64,000 bases of DNA from Flavobacteriales bacterium (GTDB lineage: Bacteria > Bacteroidota > Bacteroidia > Flavobacteriales_F > PHOS-HE28). How positions within the stretch are numbered: the stretch's first letter is position 1; every line of letters starts with the position of its first letter. Positions 25,920 to 34,236 of the stretch are shown here, piece after piece. The DNA lies in the NCBI GenBank assembly GCA_016713865.1, contig JADJOG010000005.1, positions 1-64,000 on the forward strand, written 5' to 3'. The notes beneath the pieces were generated by a model. The model was not told the DNA's origin. It was given only the letters and a program-made list of their open reading frames with translations, and did no database searches. A program made the translations under genes and the position numbers.

Positions 25920-26339
25920 ATGAACCGCCGCGACTTCCTGCACCACGCCTGCCAAGCCTGTGCTGCTTTGGCTGTGATCCCCATCGCCGCCTCGCTTGAA
26001 GGCTGCGCCACTTCGGCCAAGGCCTTTGCCGTAAAGGATGGTGTGTTAGAGCTGACAACCGATGAGCTGGACAAGAGCGGTCGCACCGTGGTGAAGGCCG
26101 ATGGGTTGGCCAACAAACTCATTATCGTGAAGCGCGCCGATGGCAACTACACAGCGCTGGAGCTGAATTGCCCGCACAAGAACGGCCCGCTGAAGGAGAA
26201 GGGCGGCATGCTTGAATGCGAGTGGCACGGCAGCACCTTCGATTTCGATGGCCAAGTGACGAAAGGGCCCAGCAAGAGCGGGCTGAAGAGCTATCCGGTG
26301 GAGGTCGTCAGATATGGCTTGCGTGTGAGGGTGGCCTGA
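25920..26339 (+). CDS. Rieske [2Fe-2S] protein with Tat-like signal
   Basis: A 139-residue exported iron-sulfur protein. The N-terminus MNRRDFLHHACQACAALAV has the twin-arginine pattern (RRDFL) and a Cys at residue 30 (LEGCAT) that could be a lipidation site. The Rieske cluster ligands are in CPHKNG (Cys and His) and CEWHGS (Cys and His), spaced as in soluble-type Rieske domains; the second Cys of each canonical disulfide-bearing box is absent. It probably transfers electrons at the periplasmic face, though no partner oxidoreductase is adjacent. It abuts the 3' end of the convergent GH3 gene with no gap. Confidence 0.87.
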   Translation: MNRRDFLHHACQACAALAVIPIAASLEGCATSAKAFAVKDGVLELTTDELDKSGRTVVKADGLANKLIIVKRADGNYTALELNCPHKNGPLKEKGGMLECEWHGSTFDFDGQVTKGPSKSGLKSYPVEVVRYGLRVRVA

Positions 26340-27824
26340 TCAGCGCAAGCCCTCCACATACCGCCGATCATTCGCCAGCCTTGGCACCTTGCTCTGCGCG
26401 TCGCTCATGCCGCGCGCCTTCATCCAGGCTGCGAACGCGCCGCGTGGCAAAGCGCGGATCACCAGCGGTCGAAGCACCTTGCCAGTGATGAGGTCGCGGT
26501 AGTAAGGGTTGCGTTTCTGCAAGGCCGAATCGATCGCGCTTGATAGTGCCGATATATCTGCAGGCAGCGCGGCGAACTCGATGAACCATTCGTGATGCGG
26601 CAACCCTTCGGCGGGTGCCAGTTGCGGTGCCACGGTGAACTCGGCCACTTCGCAGGGCACTTGCACCATCGCATCCTTCAGCGCGCCTTCCACTTCCTCG
26701 GCGATCACATGCTCGCCAAAGGCGCTGGTGAAATGCTTCGTGCGCCCGGTGACGACGATGCGCGGTGGCGATAGCGAGACGAAGCGCACGGTATCGCCGA
26801 TCTCGTAGCCCCAGAGGCCCGCGTTGGTGTGCAGCACGAGCGCGTAGTTGACGCCGACCTCGACCTGCGCGATGGACAGTCGCTTTGGCGATGGCTTCCC
26901 CAATTCGCACGTAGGGATGTACTCGTAGTAGATGCCGTTGTCGAGCACGAGCAGCAAGCCTTCTTCGTTGCTCTTGTCCTGATAAGCGATGAAGCCCTCA
27001 CTGGCGGGGAATAGCTCGACGCTTGGCACGCTGCCGCCGATGAGCGATTCCATGCGTGCGCGGTAAGGCGCGTAGTTGACGCCGCCATACACGAAGAGCG
27101 AGAAACTCGGGAACGCCTCGCGCACGTTCTTCTTCCCAGTGCGCGCCAGCAAGCGCTCGAAGTACATCTGCACCCACGCGGGTATTCCGCTGATCAGGCG
27201 CATGTCGGCGCTGATCGTCTCGCTTACGATCGCCTCCACCTTCGTTTCCCAATCGACGATGCTGTTGGTGGCGAAGCTGGGCAATCGGTTCTTCAGCAAA
27301 TAACCGGGGACATGATTGGCCACGATGCCGCTGAGCCTTCCCGTTGGTATGCGGCCCTTCGTATCGAGCACCGGGCTGCCTTGCAGGAAGATCATCTTGC
27401 CATCCACGAATTCGGCGCGGCCGCTGTGCGCGATATAGGCGAGCAAGGCACGGCGCGCGCTTCCGATATGATTGGGTAACGACTCGCGGGTGATAGGGAT
27501 GTACTTCGCGCCGCTGGTGGTGCCGCTGGTCTTGCACAGGTAGAGCGGCTGTCCGGGCCAGAGCACGTCTGACTCGCCGGCTACAATGCGATCGATGTAA
27601 GGGATGAAGCCTTCGTAATCGCGCAGCGGAACCGCCTGCTTCAATCCTGCATCATCAACCACGTCGTGCAGCTTGTGCTCGCGTCCGAACCGAGTGGCCG
27701 AGCCCTTCGACAATAGTTTGCGCAACACGCGCTCCTGCGTTGCCGCGGCATCAATCGCGCGTCGCAGGACCGTGTCGGTCACGAGCCGTGCATACGGTTT
27801 TGCGATGGTGCTCTTCAGGGACAT
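26340..27824 (-). CDS. GH3 family acyl-adenylating protein
   Basis: A 494-residue cytoplasmic protein of the GH3 family, which is common in Bacteroidota and related to plant acyl-acid amido synthetases. Features include KTSGTTSGAKYIPIT (ATP-binding P-loop-like motif), the segment FPASEGFIAYQD, GLWGYEIGDTVRF and VTGRTKHFTSAFGEHV, which together bind ATP and the acyl substrate. The bacterial substrate is unknown. The stop abuts the Rieske gene stop (convergent). In flavobacteria this gene is often near the M23 peptidase and sprE genes, and the order seen here agrees with that. Confidence 0.9.
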   Translation of the reverse strand: MSLKSTIAKPYARLVTDTVLRRAIDAAATQERVLRKLLSKGSATRFGREHKLHDVVDDAGLKQAVPLRDYEGFIPYIDRIVAGESDVLWPGQPLYLCKTSGTTSGAKYIPITRESLPNHIGSARRALLAYIAHSGRAEFVDGKMIFLQGSPVLDTKGRIPTGRLSGIVANHVPGYLLKNRLPSFATNSIVDWETKVEAIVSETISADMRLISGIPAWVQMYFERLLARTGKKNVREAFPSFSLFVYGGVNYAPYRARMESLIGGSVPSVELFPASEGFIAYQDKSNEEGLLLVLDNGIYYEYIPTCELGKPSPKRLSIAQVEVGVNYALVLHTNAGLWGYEIGDTVRFVSLSPPRIVVTGRTKHFTSAFGEHVIAEEVEGALKDAMVQVPCEVAEFTVAPQLAPAEGLPHHEWFIEFAALPADISALSSAIDSALQKRNPYYRDLITGKVLRPLVIRALPRGAFAAWMKARGMSDAQSKVPRLANDRRYVEGLR

Positions 27825-27896
27825 TTTGCTTGATGCCGGTTGATGGTCGAGTAGCCTGTGTCTTGATCAACCTGCGCGATTCAAACGCTGAGCGTT

Positions 27897-28787
27897 CTAC
27901 TGGAACACCATGTAAGCCGTGGGGTCAACTGGCGCGCCGTTGTGCCAAAGCTCGAAATGCAGATGCGGGCCGGTGGTCTCTTTTCCGGTATCGCCCACGA
28001 TCGCGATGGCCTCCCCGGCCTTTACCCGGTCGCCTGCCTTCTTCAGCAGCACCCGGTTGTGCTTGTACACGCTCACCAAGCCGTTGGTGTGCTGCAACTG
28101 GATGACGTAGCCCGCATCGGTGGTCCAGCTGGCGAGCGTTACGGTGCCCGCGAGGCAGCTCTTGATCGCCTCATCGGCTTTGGTCACGATATCGACGCCA
28201 TAGTGCCGGGCCTGCGCATCGAATCCGGCGGTGAGCACGCCTTGCACGGGCGGGACGAAGAGCACGGTGGCCAGCTCGCGCCGTTCCGACGACTCGCGGC
28301 GCTCGGTGAGCGCGTAGCGATCCTCTTGGTCGAGCTTGGCCCGCAGCAGGCTGTCGTATGTGCCGGGGCTCAGGTCGGCGGCGCTCGGCTTCACCTGGGC
28401 GGGCCGTTGAAGGCTTGTGCTATCGGCGGGCAGCTCGCCTGTGAGCACCGCGCGTAGATTCTCGATGTAGCGCCCTTGCTCATCGAGCGCATCGGTGAGG
28501 CTATCCGCCATGAATGTGCTGCGATATGCGTTCAGCCTGGTTTCCTGATCGGAATAGCCCGGTATGTAGCGCTTGAGCGGGGTGAGCACGATCAAGGCCA
28601 CGATCGCGCTACCATAGATGACCAAGCTGACCACGGCGAGCACCAGCACACCCAAGCGGTTGAGGCGGAGGGTGAAGCGCTCCTCAAAGGTGGTGTCGTT
28701 GATGAGCACCAGCCGATATCGGCTGCGCAGCCTTCGCACGAGCCCTCGCCAGCCTCCTGGCCCCTTCCGTTTCACCTTGCCCGCCAT
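27897..28787 (-). CDS. M23 family metallopeptidase, membrane-anchored
   Basis: A 296-residue protein with a basic cytoplasmic N-terminus, one membrane helix (LGVLVLAVVSLVIYGSAIVALIV), a linker with coiled-coil character, and a C-terminal LytM/M23 domain. Zinc ligands are intact in HYGVD and in GPHLHFELW. It should be a peptidoglycan endopeptidase or a regulator of one. The ATG at 28787 (MAGKVKRKG) is chosen; alternatives at 28814 and 28856 would place the -7-like GATCTTCG (28793-28800) inside the gene. It is divergent from the sprE homologue, an arrangement I recall from other Flavobacteriales. Confidence 0.85.
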   Translation of the reverse strand: MAGKVKRKGPGGWRGLVRRLRSRYRLVLINDTTFEERFTLRLNRLGVLVLAVVSLVIYGSAIVALIVLTPLKRYIPGYSDQETRLNAYRSTFMADSLTDALDEQGRYIENLRAVLTGELPADSTSLQRPAQVKPSAADLSPGTYDSLLRAKLDQEDRYALTERRESSERRELATVLFVPPVQGVLTAGFDAQARHYGVDIVTKADEAIKSCLAGTVTLASWTTDAGYVIQLQHTNGLVSVYKHNRVLLKKAGDRVKAGEAIAIVGDTGKETTGPHLHFELWHNGAPVDPTAYMVFQ

Positions 28788-28792
28788 CGGCG

Positions 28793-28800
28793 CGAAGATC
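28793..28800 (-). promoter_or_regulatory. -7-like element upstream of the M23 gene
   Basis: GATCTTCG on the minus strand, identical to the element before the FAD oxidoreductase, ends five bases before the ATG at 28787. Confidence 0.3.
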
Positions 28801-28829
28801 GCTCGCCCTTCCATTGATGCGCCTTGAAA

Positions 28830-28837
28830 TAACTTCG
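28830..28837 (+). promoter_or_regulatory. -7-like promoter element upstream of the sprE/porW homologue
   Basis: TAACTTCG on the plus strand matches TAnnTTYG and ends 17 bases before the ATG at 28855. Confidence 0.45.
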
Positions 28838-28854
28838 CCCGTTCGCTGTTATCC

Positions 28855-29985
28855 ATGCCGTTGCCCGTGCACCCGTCCCGAAAACCCTCTTTGGCCCTGT
28901 GGCTCCTCTTCAGCCTCGCCGTGGCCATGGCCGGCTGCTCTCAGGAGAAGGACACCTTCCTCAGCCGCACCTACCATCGACTTACGGCACGCGATAACGG
29001 CTGGTTCAACGCCAATGAGAAGCTGAAGGAGAAGGTGCAGGACATTGAAGACGCCCACAAGGACGACTTCGATGCCGTGCTGCCCGTGTTCGTTTATGGC
29101 ACCGAGCAACAGTCGAAGGCCGCTGTTCCTGATCTGGAGAAGTGCATCGACAAATGCTCGCTGGTGATCGAGCGGCACAGCATGGATATCCAGGGCAAGG
29201 AGAAGAACACCTGGATCGACGATGCCTGGTTCGTGATCGCGAAGAGCCAGTTCTACAAGCGCAATTACTCAGAGGCTGAGCGCGGCTTCACGTACATCAC
29301 CCGGCGCTTCAAAGGCGCCAACCGCGAGTTGGAGAGCCAGATGTGGCTAGCCCGAACAGCCATCGAGCTGGATCAATATGGCAAAGCCCGAAGCGCTCTG
29401 GAGCATGTGAATAGCGTGAAGAAGCTCCCGAAGAGATTCGATCTGGGCGAGTTCGCGGCAGTAGAGGCGCATCTCGAGATCAAGCGCGGTCGCATCGATG
29501 ACGCCATCATGCACTTGGAGCGTGCTGTCGATCTGGCGAGCCGCAAGCGCGAACGCGTCCGTTGGGCCTTCATCCTCGCCCAACTGTATGAACTCAAAGG
29601 ACAGGAAGAGAAGGCCATACAGCAGTATGCCAAGGTGGTGAAGATGAATCCGCCCTACGAGATCGCCTTTCACGCGCAGATCTTCCAGGCGCTTGCCTTC
29701 AACAAGGGCAACTCGAAGGCCCTGCGCAAACGGCTGCTCTCGATGCTGCGCGACGATAAGCACATCGATCATTTCGATATGATCCATTACGCGCTGGCGG
29801 ACCTGGACCTGAAAGAGCGGAAAGAGCCCGATGCTATCGACCATTTGGTCACCAGTGCGCGTGAGCACCTCCGACACGCGCCAGAAGGCCAAGAGCTTCC
29901 TGAAATTGGCCGACATCCATTTCGATGCGCGCCGCTACCTGCCAGCACAGCGCTACTACGACAGCACGCGCACCCTGCTTGCTGA
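28855..29985 (+). CDS. sprE: SprE/PorW-like TPR lipoprotein, N-terminal part (frameshifted gene)
   Basis: The first half of a gliding-motility/type IX secretion lipoprotein. The signal peptide ends in AVAMAGC (lipidated Cys), followed by KDTFLSRTYHRL, FDAVLPVF, IERHSMDIQGKEKNTWID and tetratricopeptide repeats, which match what I recall of Flavobacterium SprE. SprE/PorW is an outer-membrane lipoprotein needed for type IX secretion and gliding. Homology holds through DAIDHLVTSA near 29858; the remaining 42 residues of this frame are out-of-frame noise. The continuation is in the +1 frame from about 29860. The true gene is therefore 28855-31471, broken by a 1-base gain or 2-base loss in GCGCGTG. 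Confidence 0.85.
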   Translation: MPLPVHPSRKPSLALWLLFSLAVAMAGCSQEKDTFLSRTYHRLTARDNGWFNANEKLKEKVQDIEDAHKDDFDAVLPVFVYGTEQQSKAAVPDLEKCIDKCSLVIERHSMDIQGKEKNTWIDDAWFVIAKSQFYKRNYSEAERGFTYITRRFKGANRELESQMWLARTAIELDQYGKARSALEHVNSVKKLPKRFDLGEFAAVEAHLEIKRGRIDDAIMHLERAVDLASRKRERVRWAFILAQLYELKGQEEKAIQQYAKVVKMNPPYEIAFHAQIFQALAFNKGNSKALRKRLLSMLRDDKHIDHFDMIHYALADLDLKERKEPDAIDHLVTSAREHLRHAPEGQELPEIGRHPFRCAPLPASTALLRQHAHPAC

Positions 29986-31471
29986 AGAGCACGTCCGGTA
30001 CGATGAAGTGGATACCCGCGCCCGCGTACTGCGCGACTTAGTGGAGCAATTGGAGATCATCGAGCGGGAAGACAGCCTGCAAGCACTGATGGGCCTGGAT
30101 CCGGAGGAGCTGCAGAAGAAGATCCGCAGCATCATCAGGGAACGCGAGGACGCTGAAGAAGAACGCATCCGCCGCGAGGAGCTCGCACGTGAACAGGCCC
30201 CACCAGTCGCCAATGCACCAACGCCGCCGGGCAGCGCGGGTCGGGGCAACTGGTACTTCTATGACCCCCAGCAGATCGGCCGTGGCCTCAGCAACTTCCG
30301 GAAGCGCTGGGGTAACCGCGCGCTTGAAGATGATTGGCGCCGGAAAGACCGCAGCGGAAGCGCGACCGCGGTGAAAGAGGACGATGAAGATGACTTGAAG
30401 GCCGAAGGCAAGGAAACCGCTATGGCTGAGTGGAAGGATCCAGAGACCTACTTGCGGGACATCCCGAAGGATGATGCCGCACTCGCTGCTTCCAATGGCC
30501 GCATCTGCAATGCGCTTTATTCCAGCGGCATGATCTACAAAGAGCAGCTCAAGGACATCGACAACGCGATCGAGAGCTTCGAGGTGCTCAACAGCCGTTT
30601 CGAGGATTGCCGCTACACCCCGGAAAGCCACTACCAGCTGTACCGGATCTATTTGCAGAAGGAGCGTGATGGCTGGTTCTCACTGGAGGGTATCGGCTCG
30701 CAGACCTATGCGGATATCATACTGGAGCGCTGGCCCGAATCGGAGTTCGCCCGTTTGGTGCGCGACCCCAATGCACTGCAGAGCGATCAGGCCCGCCGTC
30801 TTGAGGAGGAAGCCGCATACCGAGAGACCTATCAGCAGTACCGGCAGTATGCGTACATGCCAGTGATTACCGCATGCGATCGCGTGATCCGCGATGAGGT
30901 CAACAACCATTTCAGAGCGAAGTATCATTTGCTGAAAGCCCTTGCCGTTGGTGGATTGAAAGACCTCTCCGGCTATCGCGCAAGCCTGCAGGCCGTGAGC
31001 ACCCAATTCCCGGGAACCGAAGAGGCCACCCGAGCCGACGACCTGCTTGCGAGCCTCGATGGCGGTGGTGCACCGAAGCCCAAACCGGCAACCGGTCCGG
31101 CATTCACCAAGGAAGATGGCCCTCATTATTACGTGGTGGTGGTGCCGAATCGCGGCACCGATATGTCAACGATCAAAGCCTCGGTGTCGGATTTCAACAC
31201 CAGCTATTTCGGGCACACGCCGCTCCAAGTGACCAGCGCATTCCTCGATGGCGACAGCCAAGTGCTGCTTGTGAGCCCTTTGCCCAACAAGGCTAAAGCG
31301 ATGGAATACCATGGCCTCTTCTCCGCCAACGAGGATCTGCTGCCGGGATTGAACGACCAAGGCTACCCTGCCTTCGCAATTACCAACGACAACTACGGGC
31401 TGCTCTATCAATCGAAAGCAGTGGCCGCTTATCAGGCCTTCTACCTTCAGAACTACCTTGGCGGTCAGTAG
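29831..31471 (+). CDS. sprE: SprE/PorW-like TPR lipoprotein, C-terminal part (frameshifted gene)
   Basis: The second half of the same gene. Homologous sequence starts at about residue 10 (RVSTSDTRQKAKSFLKLADI), which continues the TPR array left by the upstream fragment. A charged coiled-coil follows (EEERIRREELAREQ), then NWYFYDPQQIGRGLSNF, FRKRWGNRALEDDWRR, further TPR-like repeats, and a C-terminal alpha/beta domain (HYYVVVVPNRGTD). The NWYFYDP/F-x-x-x-WG-R-x-x-x-D-x-W-R block is characteristic of SprE. The ATG used here is only the first in this frame; it is not expected to be a real start. The stop lies 62 bases before the bactofilin start. Confidence 0.83.
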   Translation: MLSTIWSPVRVSTSDTRQKAKSFLKLADIHFDARRYLPAQRYYDSTRTLLAEEHVRYDEVDTRARVLRDLVEQLEIIEREDSLQALMGLDPEELQKKIRSIIREREDAEEERIRREELAREQAPPVANAPTPPGSAGRGNWYFYDPQQIGRGLSNFRKRWGNRALEDDWRRKDRSGSATAVKEDDEDDLKAEGKETAMAEWKDPETYLRDIPKDDAALAASNGRICNALYSSGMIYKEQLKDIDNAIESFEVLNSRFEDCRYTPESHYQLYRIYLQKERDGWFSLEGIGSQTYADIILERWPESEFARLVRDPNALQSDQARRLEEEAAYRETYQQYRQYAYMPVITACDRVIRDEVNNHFRAKYHLLKALAVGGLKDLSGYRASLQAVSTQFPGTEEATRADDLLASLDGGGAPKPKPATGPAFTKEDGPHYYVVVVPNRGTDMSTIKASVSDFNTSYFGHTPLQVTSAFLDGDSQVLLVSPLPNKAKAMEYHGLFSANEDLLPGLNDQGYPAFAITNDNYGLLYQSKAVAAYQAFYLQNYLGGQ

Positions 31472-31490
31472 GATATGATGGCGACGCGAC

Positions 31491-31498
31491 TATATTCG
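31491..31498 (+). promoter_or_regulatory. -7-like promoter element upstream of bactofilin
   Basis: TATATTCG on the plus strand matches TAnnTTYG, 35 bases before the bactofilin ATG and 20 bases after the sprE stop. Confidence 0.45.
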
Positions 31499-31533
31499 CC
31501 GCGACGGTCCGTTCAACCCAAAGCCCAAACACC

Positions 31534-31986
31534 ATGTTCGGCAGCGATAAAACCGCCCCAGCACCCATGAGCAAGCCAACAGAACCCGTGAACAGCGGCA
31601 AGATCAACAGCATCATGGAGGGCACCTCCATCGTGGGTGAGGTGAACAGCGATAGCAACATCCGCATCGATGGAAAGGTGAAGGGAACGGTGACCGCGAA
31701 AGGCCGGGTGATCATTGGCCAGAACGGCGTGATCGAGGGCGAGGTGGTTTGCCAGAGCAGCGACATCGAAGGCACACTCGTGGGCAAGATCAATTGCCAG
31801 GACCTGCTGAGCCTGAAGGCCACCGCCAAGCTCCAAGGCGACATCAACACCAAGAAGCTGGCGATCGAGCCGGGCGCCGTGTTCACCGGCAATTGCAGCA
31901 TGGCTGGCGGCGTGGTGAAGGAGATGGACCCCGTGCGCTTGCAGAGCGCGCCGCGCCCAGAGCAAGCCGCGCAAGGCGGTCGTTGA
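31534..31986 (+). CDS. Bactofilin (polymer-forming cytoskeletal protein)
   Basis: A 150-residue protein with a short disordered N-terminus rich in Ser/Pro, a beta-helical core of about 100 residues (GTSIVGEVNSDSNIRIDG, GRVIIGQNGVIEGEV, LQGDINTKKLAIEPGAVF) and a short Arg/Gln-rich tail. Bactofilins polymerise into filaments at the inner membrane and guide cell-wall enzymes. The M23 peptidase and SprE genes lie just upstream, and M23 peptidase/bactofilin pairs are known in other bacteria. It has its own -7-like element, so it can be expressed apart from sprE. Confidence 0.92.
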   Translation: MFGSDKTAPAPMSKPTEPVNSGKINSIMEGTSIVGEVNSDSNIRIDGKVKGTVTAKGRVIIGQNGVIEGEVVCQSSDIEGTLVGKINCQDLLSLKATAKLQGDINTKKLAIEPGAVFTGNCSMAGGVVKEMDPVRLQSAPRPEQAAQGGR

Positions 31987-32029
31987 TCCGTTCCCAAGAT
32001 TGACTCCCTCACCCCGCACGGGCGATCAC

Positions 32030-32422
32030 ATGGCGCCCCGCCGCTGGTCCTTCCTCATTCCGATTCTGCTCTTCACCGCAGCCATGGGCCTGCTGCTGTG
32101 GATCGCCTTCTATGGCCTTAAGCAACCATTGGAGCCTGCGCATGGCATCATGCTGCTCTGGTTCGCGGCCATTACAACGGCCTTGCACCTCTGGCAAGAA
32201 CACAGCATGGCCACGGACCCTAAGGGCTTCGTGCGCCGCTTCATGGCCGGCCTCATGCTGAAGATGCTGCTCTCGCTGGGCGTGCTGGTGGTGCTGCTTA
32301 TCCGCGCGCCCAAAGAGACCGTGATGCCCAACGGCATCGCCTTCGCGCTGCTCTACCTGGCCTTTTTAGCTTTCAGCACAGCGCGGCTCACCGGGCTTTC
32401 GCGCAAGCTGCCGAAGGCATGA
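32030..32422 (+). CDS. Small four-helix membrane protein upstream of AtpZ-like gene
   Basis: A 130-residue protein with four hydrophobic segments (FLIPILLFTAAMGLLLWIAF, IMLLWFAAITTALHL, AGLMLKMLLSLGVLVVLLI, GIAFALLYLAFLAFSTARL). The position and topology match the small AtpI-type or DUF6168-type membrane protein usually found before atpB in Flavobacteriales, though I cannot assign the family firmly. The ATG at 32030 (MAPRRW) is preferred to one at 32000 because the extra residues are not membrane-like. The stop overlaps the AtpZ-like start by four bases (ATGA). Confidence 0.7.
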   Translation: MAPRRWSFLIPILLFTAAMGLLLWIAFYGLKQPLEPAHGIMLLWFAAITTALHLWQEHSMATDPKGFVRRFMAGLMLKMLLSLGVLVVLLIRAPKETVMPNGIAFALLYLAFLAFSTARLTGLSRKLPKA

Positions 32423-32646
32423 GCGGCAACGACGACCTGAATAAGGCCCGCAAGGGCTACGACAATTACCTGCGCTACACCGGACTGGGCTTCACCATGC
32501 TCGGCGTGGTGCTCGCATTCACATTCGGGGGCTGGTGGCTCGATCAGCAATTGCACTGGCCATTCCCGGTATTCACGCTCGCTGGCAGCTTATTGGGCAT
32601 CACGGGTGCCATGGTGTACCTATTCAAGGAGACCGGAAGGCGGTGA
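32419..32646 (+). CDS. AtpZ/AtpI family protein
   Basis: A 75-residue protein with two membrane helices and the family pattern YLRYTGLGFTMLGVVLAFTFGGWWLDQ, then GSLLGITGAMVYLF. AtpZ/AtpI proteins help assemble the ATP synthase c-ring or carry magnesium or calcium near it. It is coupled by an ATGA overlap to the preceding membrane gene and lies 109 bases before atpB. Confidence 0.88.
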   Translation: MSGNDDLNKARKGYDNYLRYTGLGFTMLGVVLAFTFGGWWLDQQLHWPFPVFTLAGSLLGITGAMVYLFKETGRR

Positions 32647-32715
32647 GGCGCGCTTCACCCATGCATCGTTGTTGATGCTTTGCATTTCGTTGCTCCGCTG
32701 ATCGAAGTGGATCCC

Positions 32716-32723
32716 TACATTCG
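32716..32723 (+). promoter_or_regulatory. -7-like promoter element upstream of atpB
   Basis: TACATTCG on the plus strand matches TAnnTTYG and lies 32 bases before the atpB ATG, in the 109-base gap after the AtpZ-like gene. It may drive the ATP synthase genes separately from the two small upstream genes. Confidence 0.45.
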
Positions 32724-32755
32724 CGGCCGCAAACAAGGGGGCAACCCCGTACGCG

Positions 32756-33916
32756 ATGTCGCTGAAATCCTTGCTGCGCCTAGCTTCCCTGATGATTGGA
32801 GCCCTCTTGATGGGCCCTGTTTCCGCGCAGCATGAAGGCCATGAGCACGGCCATGAGGGCCACGATCACGCACACGAGCATGCGGTTGAAGCCGTTGCGG
32901 TGGCGCACGATGCCACGCACCACGAAGAAGCCAAAGGCGGTTTCGATGCCGGCCAGCTCATCATGGGCCACATCGGCGACGAGCATGGTTGGCACCTCTG
33001 GGGCCACACCAGCCTGCCGCTACCCATCATCCTGTACAACAGTGAGCGCGGCCTGAGCGTGTTCAGCAGCAATCGTTTCGACCACGGCCACAAGACCTAC
33101 GGTGGCTACGCGCTGCACGATGGCCATATCGTGGCGGTGGACGATCCCGACGGCACCGATGCGCACCACGCCAGCATCAACGAAGAGCTGACCCAGGCCA
33201 CGTGGGACATCAGCATCACCAAGAACGTGATGAGCTTGCTGGTAAGCGCGGCCCTGCTGCTCATCATCTTCATCAGCGTGGCGAAGGCTTACACACGTCG
33301 CGCTGGACAAGCGCCAACTGGCTTGCAGAACCTGATGGAGCCCATCGTCCTCTTCGTGCGCGACGATGTAGCGAAGAGCGCTATCGGCGAGAAGCACTTC
33401 ATGCGCTTCATGCCCTACCTGCTCACGGCCTTCTTCTTCATCTTCCTCAACAACCTGCTCGGCTTGGTGCCCATCTTCCCCGGTGGCGCCAACCTCACGG
33501 GCAACATCGCGGTCACATTGGTGCTCGCGCTGCTCACCTTCATCATCGTCACGGTGAATGGTAACAAGCACTACTGGCACCACATACTTGCCATGCCGGG
33601 CGTTCCGGGCTGGGTACTCGCTATCCTCACGCCGGTCGAGATACTGGGCATGCTACTGAAGCCCTTCGTACTTATGATTCGTCTGTTCGCCAACATCACG
33701 GCGGGCCACATCATCGCGCTCAGCTTCTTCAGCCTGATCTTCGTGTTCGGCGAGACCAGCGCGGGCGCGGGCTACGGCGTTGCCATCGGCTCCTGGGCCT
33801 TCACCGTGTTCATGATGTGCCTCGAATTGCTCGTGGCCTTCATCCAAGCCTACGTCTTCACTTTCCTCAGCGCCATGTACATCGGTGCAGCCGTTGAGGA
33901 GCCCCACCATCACTAG
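32756..33916 (+). CDS. atpB: ATP synthase F0 subunit a, with His-rich N-terminal extension
   Basis: A 386-residue proton-channel subunit. A signal-peptide-like leader (LLRLASLMIGALLMGPVSAQ) precedes a His/Glu-rich segment with 11 histidines in residues 26-56, then the conventional subunit with several membrane helices. The essential Arg is in LKPFVLMIRLFANITAGH, and the terminal helix FIQAYVFTFLSAMYIG is typical. The extended N-terminus is known in Flavobacteriales, but the His-rich run is unusual and could bind metal. Subunit a works with the c-ring to carry protons. Confidence 0.95.
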   Translation: MSLKSLLRLASLMIGALLMGPVSAQHEGHEHGHEGHDHAHEHAVEAVAVAHDATHHEEAKGGFDAGQLIMGHIGDEHGWHLWGHTSLPLPIILYNSERGLSVFSSNRFDHGHKTYGGYALHDGHIVAVDDPDGTDAHHASINEELTQATWDISITKNVMSLLVSAALLLIIFISVAKAYTRRAGQAPTGLQNLMEPIVLFVRDDVAKSAIGEKHFMRFMPYLLTAFFFIFLNNLLGLVPIFPGGANLTGNIAVTLVLALLTFIIVTVNGNKHYWHHILAMPGVPGWVLAILTPVEILGMLLKPFVLMIRLFANITAGHIIALSFFSLIFVFGETSAGAGYGVAIGSWAFTVFMMCLELLVAFIQAYVFTFLSAMYIGAAVEEPHHH

Positions 33917-33941
33917 AACCTTCACAAACAACCACGTTCCC

Positions 33942-34190
33942 ATGTTCCTCTCTGTCCTCCTCGACCTCGGCACCGGTTACGGTATCGCCGCCCTCGGCGC
34001 TGGTCTCGCCGCCCTCGGCGCTGGTGTTGGCATCGGCCGCATCGGTGGCGACGCCGTGCAAGCCATGGCCCGTCAGCCGGAGTCGATCAACGACCTGCGC
34101 GCCAACATGATCCTCACCGCCGCTCTCGTTGAAGGTGCTGCCTTCTTCGCGATGGTGGTTGGCCTGCTGGTGGTGCTGAAGACCGCCTAA
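33942..34190 (+). CDS. atpE: ATP synthase F0 subunit c
   Basis: An 82-residue hairpin proteolipid: helix 1 (GYGIAALGAGLAALGAGVGIG), a polar loop with RQPE, and helix 2 with the ion-binding Glu64 in LVEGAAFF. The Gly-rich helix 1 without Gln at the sodium-ligand position suggests a proton-type ring. The ATG at 33942 gives MFLSVLLD; a more upstream in-frame ATG at 33885 lies inside atpB. It follows atpB by 25 bases. Confidence 0.95.
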   Translation: MFLSVLLDLGTGYGIAALGAGLAALGAGVGIGRIGGDAVQAMARQPESINDLRANMILTAALVEGAAFFAMVVGLLVVLKTA

Positions 34191-34236
34191 GCCGGTCCTA
34201 TCGGTCCTTCTTTTTCAACCCTGAACACGCACGCCC

